64,000 bases of DNA from Microbacterium sp. TPD7012 (GCF_003075395.1 NZ_QDFV01000003.1:62685-126684); one strand, 5' to 3'; shown: positions 54,590 through 63,885, counted from the first letter of the stretch. Numbers and translations: made by a program. Notes: generated from the letters alone by a model not told the origin.

Positions 54590-54898
54590 TCAGAGAGGAC
54601 TGCTCGGGGTTGGTGCCGGGGCCATCAGCGGTGGCTGATGCGGGATCTCGATCGGCCTCGTGGAGCGGCTGCGGTTCTCGAACCGGAGCAGTTCCTGCAG
54701 GGCATCGAGCGGTGTCATATATCGGCGTGCGAGCGGGATCTCCCGCATCCACGACACCTCGACCTCGTACTCATCCACCTGATACACGCACCCGACGGTG
54801 CGACGCGGATCGTTCACTTCGTATCGGTGATCGAGGATCAGCCACTCGTACCCGACGACCTTCCGGAGCTCGAACCGAGCATCCGCCACTTCCGTCAT
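54590..54898 (-). CDS. Hypothetical protein, 102 residues
   Basis: Start chosen at the ATG at 54898 because GGAGGGTGAG directly precedes it; the frame stays open to 54934. The sequence is not a high-GC shadow type: it has many aromatic and acidic residues (FELRKVVGYEWLILDHRYEV, then VDEYEVEVSWMREIPLARRY), suggesting a small beta-rich soluble domain. A Pro/Ser-rich tail follows. No family recognised. Confidence 0.55.
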   Translation of the reverse strand: MTEVADARFELRKVVGYEWLILDHRYEVNDPRRTVGCVYQVDEYEVEVSWMREIPLARRYMTPLDALQELLRFENRSRSTRPIEIPHQPPLMAPAPTPSSPL

Positions 54899-55031
54899 CT
54901 CACCCTCCATCGACAGACCCGGTGTCACCCCCAACCGGGGCTATGAGGACACCGTCGAGCATCATCTCCGACCTGAGAAGAACCTTGACAGTGAACACTC
55001 AGGGCAGCTAACAGCAGACACTCAGGTCGCC

Positions 55032-55037
55032 TAGGCT
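55032..55037 (+). promoter_or_regulatory. Candidate -10 element (TAGGCT)
   Basis: Ends 6 nt before the ATG at 55044 of a small hypothetical gene. Leaderless spacing. Confidence 0.45.
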
Positions 55038-55043
55038 GGGTGG

Positions 55044-55316
55044 ATGCTCGCTGCCCTGATCCGCCCCGCTGAGAAGAAGACCGCGACCGTAGAGGGCACG
55101 GACATCCCGGAGCTCCGGGCGCAGCTTCTCGCCCAGGCTCCGGCGGGCTGGGACATGGCGACTGCGCACGTGGAGATGAAGCCCGGCGGCATCCGCATCG
55201 TCGAAGGGCGCTTCCAGCGGCGCGACGAGCCTCAGGAGATCGAGGCGGACGACATGGCGGCCCTCGAGGCCAAGGTCCCCGAGGGCTGGCAGATGCTGTC
55301 GGTGCGCCGCGTCTGA
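55044..55316 (+). CDS. Hypothetical protein, 90 residues
   Basis: Small soluble protein. Two similar halves can be seen: ELRAQLLAQAPAGWDMATAHV and, about 45 residues later, ALEAKVPEGWQMLSVRRV. Both have a helix leading to a [AP]xGWxM motif, so the protein may be an internal duplication. No known family recognised. Promoter-like TAGGCT lies 6 nt upstream. Confidence 0.65.
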   Translation: MLAALIRPAEKKTATVEGTDIPELRAQLLAQAPAGWDMATAHVEMKPGGIRIVEGRFQRRDEPQEIEADDMAALEAKVPEGWQMLSVRRV

Positions 55317-55396
55317 GCGCGTCGGCACTTGCCACAGCGGACCTCCGCTGCGCAAGGGGGAAGCGGAATGTCGCTCCCGCCTCATAGTGTTCACGG

Positions 55397-55660
55397 GTGA
55401 ACGATCCCCACTCTGCTTCCTCCGACGTCCTCTGGGCGTGCGTCGAGGAAGGATTCCATGTCGGCAGCCGCAGCGGAGACTTCCTGGGCTACGTCGATCG
55501 GCAGCCTGACGGCGCCTACGCCGCCTTCGACGCGCGCTCGCGGGCGCTCGGCAGCTTCGCGACCCTCGACGGCGCCACCGCCGCGGTGTCCTCGTCGCGC
55601 GCCGTGGTCTCGCCGGACGACGGCACCGACGAGCAGCTGAGGGGAGTGGTGCAGCTGTGA
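55397..55660 (+). CDS. Hypothetical protein coupled to the BLUF gene, 87 residues
   Basis: GTG start 6 nt after TAGTGT. Mixed-composition soluble protein (VLWACVEEGFHVGSRSGDFL, then GYVDRQPDGAYAAFDARSRA). The pattern of a short beta-sheet followed by a helix suggests a compact fold. Its stop overlaps the BLUF start (GTGA), so the two are made together, which suggests a shared function. No family recognised. Confidence 0.65.
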   Translation: MNDPHSASSDVLWACVEEGFHVGSRSGDFLGYVDRQPDGAYAAFDARSRALGSFATLDGATAAVSSSRAVVSPDDGTDEQLRGVVQL

Positions 55661-56112
55661 GCACGGACGACACCACGCTTCTCTCGCTCGTCTATACGAG
55701 CAAGGCCGCTGCGCCCTTCCGGGAGACGGCTCTCACGCACCTGCTCGAGCAGGCCAGGAGCCTCAACGGTGCACGCGACATCACCGGGATGCTGCTGTAC
55801 CGAGGCGAGCGATTCATCCAGGTGCTCGAGGGTCCTGCCCATGTCGTGCGCCGACTGGCTCGCACGATCGGCCAGGACGCGCGTCATCAAGATATGCGGA
55901 TCCTGATGGAGGAGCCGATCGAGGAACGGCAGTTCGAGGATTGGACGATGGGCTACCGCACCCTCCAGGGTGATCGCGATCATGCCCCGGCGGGGTTCCG
56001 CGATTCCTTCGCCGACCTCGAGGATGCCGATGAGCGATCGACCACGCTTCGCGCGCTGGCCGAGCTCAGCCTGTGGTTCCGGGTGCGTGCAGGTCAGACC
56101 GTCGACGCCTGA
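55657..56112 (+). CDS. Short BLUF-domain blue-light photoreceptor
   Basis: 151 residues, GTG start. BLUF flavin-binding domain at about 8-100. The photocycle residues of the PixD type are present with identical spacing: Y13, N37, Q55, W96 and M98, corresponding to Y8, N32, Q50, W91 and M93 of Synechocystis PixD. Key segments are LVYTSKAAAP, DITGMLLYRGERFIQVLEG and FEDWTMGYR. The ~50-residue helical C-terminus is of the short BLUF type with no output enzyme, so it must signal through a partner. It is coupled to an 87-residue protein and convergent with a photolyase operon. Confidence 0.9.
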   Translation: MSTDDTTLLSLVYTSKAAAPFRETALTHLLEQARSLNGARDITGMLLYRGERFIQVLEGPAHVVRRLARTIGQDARHQDMRILMEEPIEERQFEDWTMGYRTLQGDRDHAPAGFRDSFADLEDADERSTTLRALAELSLWFRVRAGQTVDA

Positions 56113-57167
56113 GGTGCCCGCAGCCGTCCGTCGAACCGCGTCGGACGGAAGCGCGCCAACTCGGGCGCAGCAACGGGGGTCGTGAGCTCGTCTGCGACGA
56201 GCCTTCCGATCGTGGCGGCGAGGCAGACACCGGGGTGTGCGACGGCGACGTGAAGCCCCGGGATGCGCGTGGCGCCGACGGCGGGCTCTCCGTCGCTCGT
56301 CATCGGCCGCCAGCCGACCTCTGCGCTGAGCAGACGGACGTCGTCTGCGCCCTCGAACGAATCGATCAGCAGTCGTCGGGCCGTCTCGCCAGTGGCCAGC
56401 AGCGATTCGGTCGAGTCCTCGCCGGCGTAGCCGCGCGGCATCAGGATCGTGCCGTCCGGGCTCTGCCTGGCCTCGAACTCGTCGTTCGCGACGATGTGCC
56501 CGATGAGTCCCGGCTCTGCCCAGAGGCGAACCATGACCGCGGGAGCCGCCGGCAGGGGAAGGCTGACGCCGACCGAGCTGCAGAGCGCGGCAGATCCGGT
56601 CCCGGCAGCCACGATGACGTTCGTCGCTCCCAGCACGACGTTGCCGAGGTCGACGCCGATCACGCCCGCGACCTCGCCACGGATCAGTCGCAGCACGGGC
56701 GCTCCGAGCCGGATCTGCGCCCCGCGATGTCGGGCGGCCTCGATCAGCCGTTCCGACGCGCGGACGGGATCGATCCATCCCTCGTCGGGGCTGAACCGAG
56801 CGGACGAGGGAAGATCAGCGAGCCGTGGTTCGACGTCGATCGGCGGCTCGATCGCCCCTGCGCGCCCGAACTCCTCACCCCAGGTGAGCGCTCCGGACCA
56901 GACCAGCCCGAGTCCCGGGATCTCCTCGCCGAGGCGTCTCCAGTCCTGCACCGAGAGATCCCTGAGCCCGAAGGCCGGCCCATCCGCGCCCCCGGTGCTG
57001 CTGATCCAGGCGAACGAGTGCCGGGTCGCGCCGGACGCGGGAAGACCCGCATCGACAACGGTCACCGCCGCTCCGCGTGCAGCGAGGTGGTAGCCGATCG
57101 ACGCCCCGATCACGCCGGCACCGATCACGACCGTATCGTGCATCTCCCAGGGGCGCATGATGCTCAT
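56094..57167 (-). CDS. FAD-dependent amine/D-amino-acid oxidase-like protein (DAO family)
   Basis: 357 residues from the ATG at 57167, which overlaps the photolyase stop (ATGA); ATGs at 57158 and 57143 are alternatives. FAD motif VVIGAGVIGASIGYHLAARG. The DAO-family core continues with FAWISSTGGADGPAF, NVVLGATNVIVAAGTGSAAL and a C-terminal GVCLAATIGRLVADEL. Soluble. Oxidises an amine or amino acid; substrate not predictable. The 3' end overlaps the BLUF gene end by 19 bp in convergent orientation. Confidence 0.83.
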   Translation of the reverse strand: MSIMRPWEMHDTVVIGAGVIGASIGYHLAARGAAVTVVDAGLPASGATRHSFAWISSTGGADGPAFGLRDLSVQDWRRLGEEIPGLGLVWSGALTWGEEFGRAGAIEPPIDVEPRLADLPSSARFSPDEGWIDPVRASERLIEAARHRGAQIRLGAPVLRLIRGEVAGVIGVDLGNVVLGATNVIVAAGTGSAALCSSVGVSLPLPAAPAVMVRLWAEPGLIGHIVANDEFEARQSPDGTILMPRGYAGEDSTESLLATGETARRLLIDSFEGADDVRLLSAEVGWRPMTSDGEPAVGATRIPGLHVAVAHPGVCLAATIGRLVADELTTPVAAPELARFRPTRFDGRLRAPQASTV

Positions 57168-58513
57168 CTCTCGCTTCGCGACCCGCGCTTGACCTGGTCG
57201 TAGGCGGCGAGAGCCGCCTTCCGCGTCTCGCTGAGGTCGACGATCGGCTCGGTCGGGGCATCCGATGCCCACTGCGCGATGTAGAGGCCCTGGGGGTCGA
57301 ACTTCTTCGCCTGCAGCTCGGGGTTGAACACGCGGAAGTACGGCGCAGCATCTGCCCCGGACCCTGCCACCCACTGCCAGTTGAACGGGTTGCTCGCGTC
57401 GTCGGCGTCGACGAGCGTGTCCCAGAACCACTCCTCGCCGAGCCGCCAGTCGATCAGCAGGTTCTTCACGAGGAACGAGGCCGTCACCATTCGCACCCGG
57501 TTGTGCATGTAGCCCGTGTGCCAGAGCTCGCGCATGCCGGCATCCACCAGCGGTACCCCCGTCTCGCCGTGCTGCCAGGCGTCGAGCTGCGACGGGTCGA
57601 GCGGCGGCCAGGGGAACGCGTCGAACTCCCGCCGCAGGTTCTTCGTCGCGAGATCCGGGGAATGGTACAGCGTGTGCCAGGCGAACTCCCGCCAGCCGAG
57701 CTCCGAGAGGAAGCGGCCGGCTCCGTCGACGCCGACCGCCTCGTGCCAGACCGTGAAAGGGCTCAGCTCGCCCCAGCGCAGACGCGGCGACAGCAGCGAC
57801 GTCGCGCCGGCCGACGGCTGGTCGCGGGCGCTGTCGTAGTCGGGGAGGTCGCTCTCGAGGAACTCCCTCAGTCGCCGGCGCGCGGCCGGTTCACCCGGCT
57901 CCCACGTCTCGCGAAGGCCACCTGCCCAGTCCGGCGCCGTGGGGAGGAGCTCCCAGTCGTCGAGAGCGTCGGATGCCGAGACCGGCGTCGCGCCGGGAAC
58001 CTCCCGCGGTTCCGGAAGCGGGGCACGGGGCGCGGGGAGCGCGAGGCACGCACGCCAGAACGGCGTGAACACCGAGTAGTGCGTGCCACCGCCCGTCGTG
58101 ACGGTCCAGGGCTCATGCAGCAGCGACGCGGCGAAGGAGGCGACCGTCACGCCCTCTTCGCGCAGGGCCGACTTGATGCCGGCATCGACATCCCGTTCCG
58201 GACCGCCGTACCTGCGGTTCCAGAACACGGCACCCGCCCCGGAATCCGCGACCAGGTCGCGGACGATGCGGTCGGCCGCACCCCGCCGCAGGATCAGTTC
58301 TGCTCCACGCTCCTGCAGACGCTCCGCGAGCGAGGCGAGCGAATGATGCAGCCACCAGCGCGAGGCGCCGCCGAGGGCACGGATGCCGTCGGACTCCTCG
58401 TCGAGGACGAACAGCGCGATGATCGGCTCACCGAGATCGAGCGCGGCGCGCAGGGCAGGATTGTCGGCCAGTCGAAGGTCGTCGCGGAACCAGACGATCG
58501 AGGGAGAGGACAT
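57164..58513 (-). CDS. phrB: Deoxyribodipyrimidine photolyase
   Basis: 449 residues. N-terminal antenna-binding alpha/beta domain (about 1-130, SIVWFRDDLRLADNPALRAAL). The C-terminal helical FAD domain contains ELGWREFAWHTLYHSP, GETGVPLVDAGMRELWHTGYMHNRVRM and WDTLVDADDASNPFNWQWVAGSG, the class I CPD-photolyase signatures, with VFNPELQAKKFDP near the end. Repairs UV-induced pyrimidine dimers using blue light. In operon with a DAO-type oxidase and beside a BLUF receptor. Confidence 0.95.
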   Translation of the reverse strand: MSSPSIVWFRDDLRLADNPALRAALDLGEPIIALFVLDEESDGIRALGGASRWWLHHSLASLAERLQERGAELILRRGAADRIVRDLVADSGAGAVFWNRRYGGPERDVDAGIKSALREEGVTVASFAASLLHEPWTVTTGGGTHYSVFTPFWRACLALPAPRAPLPEPREVPGATPVSASDALDDWELLPTAPDWAGGLRETWEPGEPAARRRLREFLESDLPDYDSARDQPSAGATSLLSPRLRWGELSPFTVWHEAVGVDGAGRFLSELGWREFAWHTLYHSPDLATKNLRREFDAFPWPPLDPSQLDAWQHGETGVPLVDAGMRELWHTGYMHNRVRMVTASFLVKNLLIDWRLGEEWFWDTLVDADDASNPFNWQWVAGSGADAAPYFRVFNPELQAKKFDPQGLYIAQWASDAPTEPIVDLSETRKAALAAYDQVKRGSRSER

Positions 58514-58564
58514 GGCCCCATTGTCTCTGACCCCGGCGACGATGCGTGCCCGCCGCGGTGGCTT

Positions 58565-58960
58565 TCAGCGACGGCGAGCCGGTTCGTCGTTCGTCGCCCA
58601 GAGGGCCCAGAGCACGAGCACCGGCTGCAGGAAGAGCCGCCCGAGCCGTCGAGCATCCGTGTCGAGCCCCGGCGTCGAGCGACGCGTCTGCCACTGATGG
58701 ATGTTGCCGGGGAGGACGGCGACGAAGAACGCGGCGGTCGCCCAGCCGATCCGGCGTCGTTCGCGGGGGAGCGCGATCAGGCCGGCGGACAGAGCGATCT
58801 CGGCGGCACCGGAGGCGAGGACGATGTCGTTCTTGTCGAGCTTCGTCAGCTCCACGGCCCAGTCCGGGACGACGACGCGGAACCCGCGGGTCGACGTGAA
58901 GTGCATGACGCCGATCGCGCCGAGCGCGATCGCGAGGATCCATCGGGCGACTGCTCTCAT
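58565..58960 (-). CDS. DoxX-family small membrane protein
   Basis: 131 residues, four predicted membrane helices: WILAIALGAIGVMHF, ASGAAEIALSAGLIAL, IGWATAAFFVAVLPGNIHQW and LFLQPVLVLWALWA. Typical DoxX/YphA-like pattern with HF in helix one. TACCGT lies 6 nt before the ATG. Function of these small quinone-type membrane proteins is not established. It lies 51 bp upstream of phrB on the same strand. Confidence 0.8.
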   Translation of the reverse strand: MRAVARWILAIALGAIGVMHFTSTRGFRVVVPDWAVELTKLDKNDIVLASGAAEIALSAGLIALPRERRRIGWATAAFFVAVLPGNIHQWQTRRSTPGLDTDARRLGRLFLQPVLVLWALWATNDEPARRR

Positions 58961-59065
58961 TCCCTCACGGTACGTGATCGGGCGGCATCCTGCCGTCGCC
59001 CGCCCCTACCGAGGTGTGAGGCGACATCGATACTCCCGTAGCTGTCGGCGGCGCGCGCCGGAATC

Positions 59066-59071
59066 TACGCT
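59066..59071 (+). promoter_or_regulatory. Candidate -10 element (TACGCT) of the adhesin-head lipoprotein gene
   Basis: TACGCT ends 6 nt before the ATG at 59078. Leaderless spacing. Confidence 0.4.
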
Positions 59072-59077
59072 GAGGCC

Positions 59078-59851
59078 ATGCGCTCACGTCTCGTCCGCCC
59101 TTCCGCCATCGCCCTGCTCGTCGTCTCCGCTTCCGCGTTGACGGGGTGCGCGGCGTTCGATCCGGGCCCGGTCGTCACTCAGAACCGAGAGATGACCGAC
59201 GTCGCCGCGGTGGAACTCGACACCTCCGGCGATCTCACCGTCACTCTGGGCACGACGCCCTCGTTGACCGTGACCGCCGGCGAACGCGTGATCGACAGCC
59301 TCACAGCCGATGTCGTCGACGGAGTGCTGCAGCTCGGGATGGAGGGCGAGCCGATGCTGCGGAACGGAGAGATCCGGTACGAGCTCACGGTGTCATCGCT
59401 CGAGTCCCTCATCGTGCTCGGGTCGGGCGACGCCTCGATCGATCTCTCTGCAGCGACCGCTCCCGCGGTCACCGTGCGGGGCTCGGGTGACGTCGACGTC
59501 ACGGGCATCGACGCCGCGACGGCTGTGTTCCGGATCGACGGCGCCGGCGAGATCGTCGTCCACGACGTCACGGTCGACGAGCTCACCGTACGTATCGACG
59601 GTTCCGGCGGGGTCGAGATCGATGGCACGGCGCACCGGCAGGACATCGCGATCAACGGCGCCGGCTCCTACTCGGCCGAGGCTCTGCGCAGCGTGGACGC
59701 ACTCGTCTCGATCCGCGGTTCGGGGAGCGCGGACGTGACCGCCGACGGGGATCTCGCGATCATCATCGACGGCAGCGGTGACGTCACGTACGCGGGGGAT
59801 GCGCGTGTCGCCCAGGACATCTCGGGCTCCGGAGACATCACACGACGCTGA
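59078..59851 (+). CDS. Lipoprotein with auto-transporter-adhesin-head (GIN/DUF2807) domain
   Basis: 257 residues. Signal peptide of about 24 residues with lipobox LTGC predicts attachment to the outer face of the membrane. The rest is a repetitive beta-helix: successive short strands separated by GSGD, GSG or GAG turns (for example VLGSGDASIDL, VRGSGDVDVTG, IDGSGDVTYAG). This is the pattern of the DUF2807 head-GIN domain. Probably an envelope structural or binding protein; ligand unknown. Confidence 0.87.
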   Translation: MRSRLVRPSAIALLVVSASALTGCAAFDPGPVVTQNREMTDVAAVELDTSGDLTVTLGTTPSLTVTAGERVIDSLTADVVDGVLQLGMEGEPMLRNGEIRYELTVSSLESLIVLGSGDASIDLSAATAPAVTVRGSGDVDVTGIDAATAVFRIDGAGEIVVHDVTVDELTVRIDGSGGVEIDGTAHRQDIAINGAGSYSAEALRSVDALVSIRGSGSADVTADGDLAIIIDGSGDVTYAGDARVAQDISGSGDITRR

Positions 59852-59884
59852 CGATCCGACGCGTGAGGCTGACACACTGGCGGG

Positions 59885-60244
59885 ATGACCGTCTTCCGCA
59901 TCGTCGTTCTGTTCGTCCTCGCGGCCCTCGCCGAGATCGGCGGCGCCTGGCTGATCTGGCAGGCGGTGAGGGAGGATCGCGGCTGGATCTTCGCGGTCCT
60001 CGGCGTGATGGCGCTCGGCGCCTACGGATTCATCGCGGCCCTGCAGCCGGACGCGAACTTCGGTCGAGTGCTCGCCTCGTACGGCGGGATCTTCATCGCG
60101 GGTTCGCTCGCCTCGGGGATCATCGTCGACGGCTTCCGGCCGACCGTGTGGGACTGGGTCGGCTCATCGGTCGCCCTCGTCGGTGCGGCGATCGTCATCC
60201 TCGCCCCGACCGCCTCGAACAGCGCATCCGATGCCGTCGTCTGA
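59885..60244 (+). CDS. YnfA/UPF0060 family small membrane protein
   Basis: 119 residues with four predicted helices: [59 protein letters not shown] and [17 protein letters not shown]. The [10 protein letters not shown] and YGGIFI motifs define UPF0060. Resembles small multidrug resistance proteins in size and topology; activity not established. Confidence 0.9.
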   Translation: MTVFRIVVLFVLAALAEIGGAWLIWQAVREDRGWIFAVLGVMALGAYGFIAALQPDANFGRVLASYGGIFIAGSLASGIIVDGFRPTVWDWVGSSVALVGAAIVILAPTASNSASDAVV

Positions 60245-60303
60245 CGGTCCGGAGCGCCTGGGCGTACCGGTAACCTGGGTAGTGACCCAGATGGAGAGTT
60301 TCT

Positions 60304-62292
60304 GTGCCTGAAAACGCCCGGCCGCACGATGGCTTCGCCCTGTTCACCGATCGAAACGTCGTCGCCATGCGCGTCAACGGCGACCTCAAGGATCTCGCCA
60401 CGACCGTGACGGATGCCGACGAGGTCGAGCCGGTCACGATCGACAGCGCCGACGGGCTGAACATCCTCCGCCACTCGGCCGCGCACGTGCTCGCGCAGGC
60501 CGTGCAGCGCATCAACCCGCAGGCGAGCCTCGGCATCGGCCCGCCCATCACCGACGGCTTCTACTACGACTTCGGTGTGGAGACCCCGTTCACCCCCGAG
60601 GACATCAAGGCCATCACGAAGGAGATGCAGCGCATCGTCCGCGAGGGACAGCGTTTCGTCCGCCGCGTCGTGACGGACGACGAGGCTCGCGCCGAGTTGG
60701 CCGATGAGCCGTTCAAGCTCGAGCTGATCGGACTCAAGGGCGGGAAGGAAGCTGCCGAGGGCGCCTCCGTCGAGGTCGGCGAGGGCGAGCTCACGATCTA
60801 CGACAACACCACGCGCGACGGCGAGGTCGTCTGGAAGGACCTCTGCCGCGGACCGCACCTGCCGAACACCCGCATGATCGGCAACGGCTGGGACCTCACC
60901 CGCATCGCCGCCGCCTACTGGCGCGGCAGCGAGAAGAACCCGCAGCTGCAGCGCATCTACGGCACGGCGTGGCCCACCAAGGACGAGCTGCGCGCGTACC
61001 AGCATCGCCTCGAGGAGGCGGCCAAGCGCGACCACCGCCGCCTCGGCAAGGAACTCGATCTGTTCTCGTTCCCGGAGGAGATCGGCTCCGGCCTCTCGGT
61101 CTGGCACCCCCGCGGCGGCATGATCCGCGGCGAGATGGAGCAGCACGCCCGCAAGCGCCACATCGAGGGCGGCTACACCTACGTGTACACGCCGCACATC
61201 TCGAAGGAAGACCTCTTCCTCACCTCGAACCACCTCGTCACGTACAAGGAGGGCATGTTCCCGCCGATCGTGATGGACGAGGAGCGCGACGACGAGGGCA
61301 ACATCACCAAGCAGGGCCAGGACTACTACCTGAAGCCCATGAACTGCCCGATGCACATCCTCATCTACAAGGAGCGCGCGCGCAGCTACCGCGACCTGCC
61401 CCTGCGGTTCGCCGAGAACGGCACGGTCTACCGCAACGAGCTCTCCGGCGCGCTGCACGGCCTGACCCGCGTGCGCGGCTTCACCCAGGACGACTCCCAC
61501 CTGTTCGTCACCCCCGATCAGCTCGAGGACGAGGTCGCGAAGGTCCTCGACTTCATCCTCTCGATGCTGCGCGATTTCGGTCTGACCGACTTCGAGCTGG
61601 AGCTGTCGATGAAGGACGACGAGAAGTCCAAGTGGATCGGCTCGGACGAGTTCTGGGAGTCGTCGACCGACGCGCTGCGCCGTGTCGCGGTGGCATCCGG
61701 TCTCAAGCTCACCGAGGTCCCCGGCGAGGCGGCCTTCTACGGCCCCAAGATCGACCTCAAGACGCGGGACGCGATCGGACGCACCTGGCAGCTCTCGACC
61801 GTCCAGGTCGACCCGAACCTGCCCGAGCGCTTCGACCTGGAGTTCATGGACAAGGACGGCCAGAAGAAGCGTCCGATCATGATCCACCGAGCGCTGTTCG
61901 GCTCGATCGAGCGGTTCTTCGCGATCCTGCTCGAGCACTACGCCGGAGACTTCCCGGTGTGGCTGTCGCCCGTGCAGGTCGTGGGCATCCCGGTCGCTGA
62001 AGAGTACGCCGACTACCTCGGCGAGGTCATCACCACGCTCCGGAACTCGGGTGTGCGCGCCGAGCTCGACACCTCGGACGACCGGATGCAGAAGAAGATC
62101 CGCAACCACACCACCGGCAAGGTGCCCCTGTTGCTGATCGCGGGGGAGCAGGACCGCGCCGCCGGCACCGTCTCGTTCCGCTACCGCGACGGCACGCAGG
62201 AGAACGGCGTCCCGATCGCGGATGCCGTCGACCGCATCCGCGCGGCGATCGACTCGCACGCACTCGTGCAGACAGCAGGGGACCTGGCGTGA
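60304..62292 (+). CDS. thrS: Threonyl-tRNA synthetase
   Basis: 662 residues, GTG start. N-terminal TGS-like region, then the editing/second additional domain with the [10 protein letters not shown] (HxxxH) metal motif near residue 60. The class II catalytic core has [19 protein letters not shown] (motif 1), [13 protein letters not shown] (motif 2 region) and [21 protein letters not shown] (motif 3). Zn-binding PMNCPMH is present, followed by the anticodon-binding domain ([14 protein letters not shown]). A 6-bp hairpin CTGGGT/ACCCAG (60275-60290) lies just before the ribosome site. Followed 27 bp later by the HIT gene, a conserved actinobacterial pair. Confidence 0.96.
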   Translation: MPENARPHDGFALFTDRNVVAMRVNGDLKDLATTVTDADEVEPVTIDSADGLNILRHSAAHVLAQAVQRINPQASLGIGPPITDGFYYDFGVETPFTPEDIKAITKEMQRIVREGQRFVRRVVTDDEARAELADEPFKLELIGLKGGKEAAEGASVEVGEGELTIYDNTTRDGEVVWKDLCRGPHLPNTRMIGNGWDLTRIAAAYWRGSEKNPQLQRIYGTAWPTKDELRAYQHRLEEAAKRDHRRLGKELDLFSFPEEIGSGLSVWHPRGGMIRGEMEQHARKRHIEGGYTYVYTPHISKEDLFLTSNHLVTYKEGMFPPIVMDEERDDEGNITKQGQDYYLKPMNCPMHILIYKERARSYRDLPLRFAENGTVYRNELSGALHGLTRVRGFTQDDSHLFVTPDQLEDEVAKVLDFILSMLRDFGLTDFELELSMKDDEKSKWIGSDEFWESSTDALRRVAVASGLKLTEVPGEAAFYGPKIDLKTRDAIGRTWQLSTVQVDPNLPERFDLEFMDKDGQKKRPIMIHRALFGSIERFFAILLEHYAGDFPVWLSPVQVVGIPVAEEYADYLGEVITTLRNSGVRAELDTSDDRMQKKIRNHTTGKVPLLLIAGEQDRAAGTVSFRYRDGTQENGVPIADAVDRIRAAIDSHALVQTAGDLA

Positions 62293-62312
62293 CCCTTCGA
62301 CAGGTGCAGGGA
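62293..62312 (+). repeat. REP-like half element after thrS
   Basis: CCCTTCGACAGGTGCAGGGA immediately follows the thrS stop. It is a diverged copy of the element at 62933-62953 and 6428-6447. Confidence 0.5.
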
Positions 62313-62319
62313 TCCCGCG

Positions 62320-62853
62320 GTGGCTGAGCTGGAGGATGCGGGGCGCCTCGTCGGCGTACCGGACGAGTTCCAACGGCTGTGGACCCCGCACCGGATGGCG
62401 TACATCCAGGCGGGGCCGGAGCCGCTGCGCGACGAGTGCCCGTTCTGCGAGGCGCCGAAGCATGCGGATGCCGATCGATTGATCGTCGCGCGCGGGGAGA
62501 CGGCCTACGTGCTGCTGAACCTGTTCCCGTACAACTCCGGTCACTTGCTGGTGTGTCCGTATCGCCACATAGCGACGTACGACCAGGCCACGCCCGAAGA
62601 GGTCGCCGAGATCGGTGCGCTCACGCAGACCGCGATGCGCGTGCTGCGGGACGTGTCGCGCTGCGACGGGTTCAACCTCGGCATGAATCAGGGCGCCGTG
62701 GCGGGCGCCGGCGTCGACGGCCACCTGCACCAGCACGTCGTGCCGCGGTGGACGTCGGACGCCAACTTCTTCCCGATCATCGCCAAGACCAAGGCGCTGC
62801 CGCAGCTGCTCGGCGAGGTGCGCGAGGCCGTCGCGGACGCCTGGCCACGCTGA
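62320..62853 (+). CDS. HIT family hydrolase/phosphorylase
   Basis: 177 residues, GTG start. Histidine-triad motif DGHLHQHVVPRW near residue 136 and the structural CPFC motif near 43. Length and the thrS neighbour match the actinobacterial HIT proteins (Mycobacterium tuberculosis Rv2613c), which act as diadenosine tetraphosphate phosphorylases. Here the usual following pgsA is absent and pdxY comes next on the other strand. Confidence 0.88.
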   Translation: MAELEDAGRLVGVPDEFQRLWTPHRMAYIQAGPEPLRDECPFCEAPKHADADRLIVARGETAYVLLNLFPYNSGHLLVCPYRHIATYDQATPEEVAEIGALTQTAMRVLRDVSRCDGFNLGMNQGAVAGAGVDGHLHQHVVPRWTSDANFFPIIAKTKALPQLLGEVREAVADAWPR

Positions 62854-62903
62854 CCGCGTTTCGTCCCGTCGCTTCGCCCCTCGCTCGACGACCGGCGGAT
62901 GCG

Positions 62904-62953
62904 GGGTCGCTGAGCCTGTCGAAGCGTCTGCCCTTCGACAGGCTCAGGGACCC
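62904..62953. repeat. Complete REP-like inverted repeat
   Basis: 21-bp arms at 62904-62924 and 62933-62953 with one mismatch around an 8-nt loop. The core is CCTTCGACAGGCTCAGG. It lies between convergent HIT and pdxY genes and could also end transcription. A further partial copy (CTCAGGGACCC) follows at 62960-62970. Half elements elsewhere in the window share the core. Confidence 0.75.
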
Positions 62954-62987
62954 AAGGTCCTCAGGGACCCGACGTCGGGTCTGACGC

Positions 62988-63839
62988 TCAGCGCACCTGG
63001 CGCGCGGTGAACTGCATCCGAGGGTTCGCGTAGAACTCCTGGGCCTCGACGAGTTGCAGCTCGCGCTCTCCGGAGTCGAGCGTCGCCTTGAGCAGGTCGT
63101 AGACGCTGGATGCCGTGCGCTCGAGCGCGACCTGCGCGCTGCCTCTCTCGACATAGTGCGCGGTGAACAGCGCAGCCGTGACGTCGCCGGAGCCGTTCGC
63201 CTTCATCGGCAGATGCGGCGTCTGCACGATCCAGGCGCCCTGGTCGTCGACGGCGAGCATCTCGATGGTTCCCTCTTCGCGGTCGGGCCGCTCGACGCTC
63301 GTGACGAGCACCGTCCGGGGGCCCATCGCGCGGGCGAGGTCGACCGAGGCGAGAGTCGACTCGAGCGTGTCCGGCTCGGTGTCGGTGAGGAACCCGAGCT
63401 CGAACTGGTTCGGTGTGATGATGTCGGCCACCGGCACCACGCGCTCGCGCAGCAGCACCGGGATCGCCGGCGCGACGAAGCACCCGGACTTCGCGTTGCC
63501 CATGACGGGGTCGCACGCGTAGACGGCGTTCGGGTTGGCGGCCTTCACGCGCGCGACGGCGTCGATGATCACGTCGCCGATGCCCTCTCCGCCCTGGTAG
63601 CCGCTGAGCACCGCATCGACCTGCCCGAAGACGCCGCGCTCCTCGATGCCGGTGATGACCTCGCGCACGTCGTCGGGCGCGATCAGCGGTCCTCGCCACG
63701 CGCCGTATCCGGTGTGGTTGGAGAAGTTCACCGTGTAGACGGGCAGCACCTCCACGCCGATGCGCTGCAGCGGGAACACTGCTGCGGAGTTTCCGACGTG
63801 ACCGTAGGCGACGGCCGACTGGATGGAGAGGATCTTCAT
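62988..63839 (-). CDS. pdxY: Pyridoxal kinase
   Basis: 283 residues. Ribokinase-like fold: MKILSIQSAVAYGHVGNSAAVFPLQRIGVEV at the N-terminus, phosphate/ATP region ITPNQFELGFLT near 140, and the anion-hole motif MKANGSGDVTAALFTAHY near 220 with the catalytic Asp. Phosphorylates pyridoxal in the PLP salvage pathway. Convergent with the HIT gene across the REP-like element. PLP is also the cofactor of the racemase pair, but there is no physical link. Confidence 0.92.
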   Translation of the reverse strand: MKILSIQSAVAYGHVGNSAAVFPLQRIGVEVLPVYTVNFSNHTGYGAWRGPLIAPDDVREVITGIEERGVFGQVDAVLSGYQGGEGIGDVIIDAVARVKAANPNAVYACDPVMGNAKSGCFVAPAIPVLLRERVVPVADIITPNQFELGFLTDTEPDTLESTLASVDLARAMGPRTVLVTSVERPDREEGTIEMLAVDDQGAWIVQTPHLPMKANGSGDVTAALFTAHYVERGSAQVALERTASSVYDLLKATLDSGERELQLVEAQEFYANPRMQFTARQVR

Positions 63840-63885
63840 TCTCCGATCCTTTCATTCAAGGCGGCCCGGTGTCCGCGGCGGGTGG

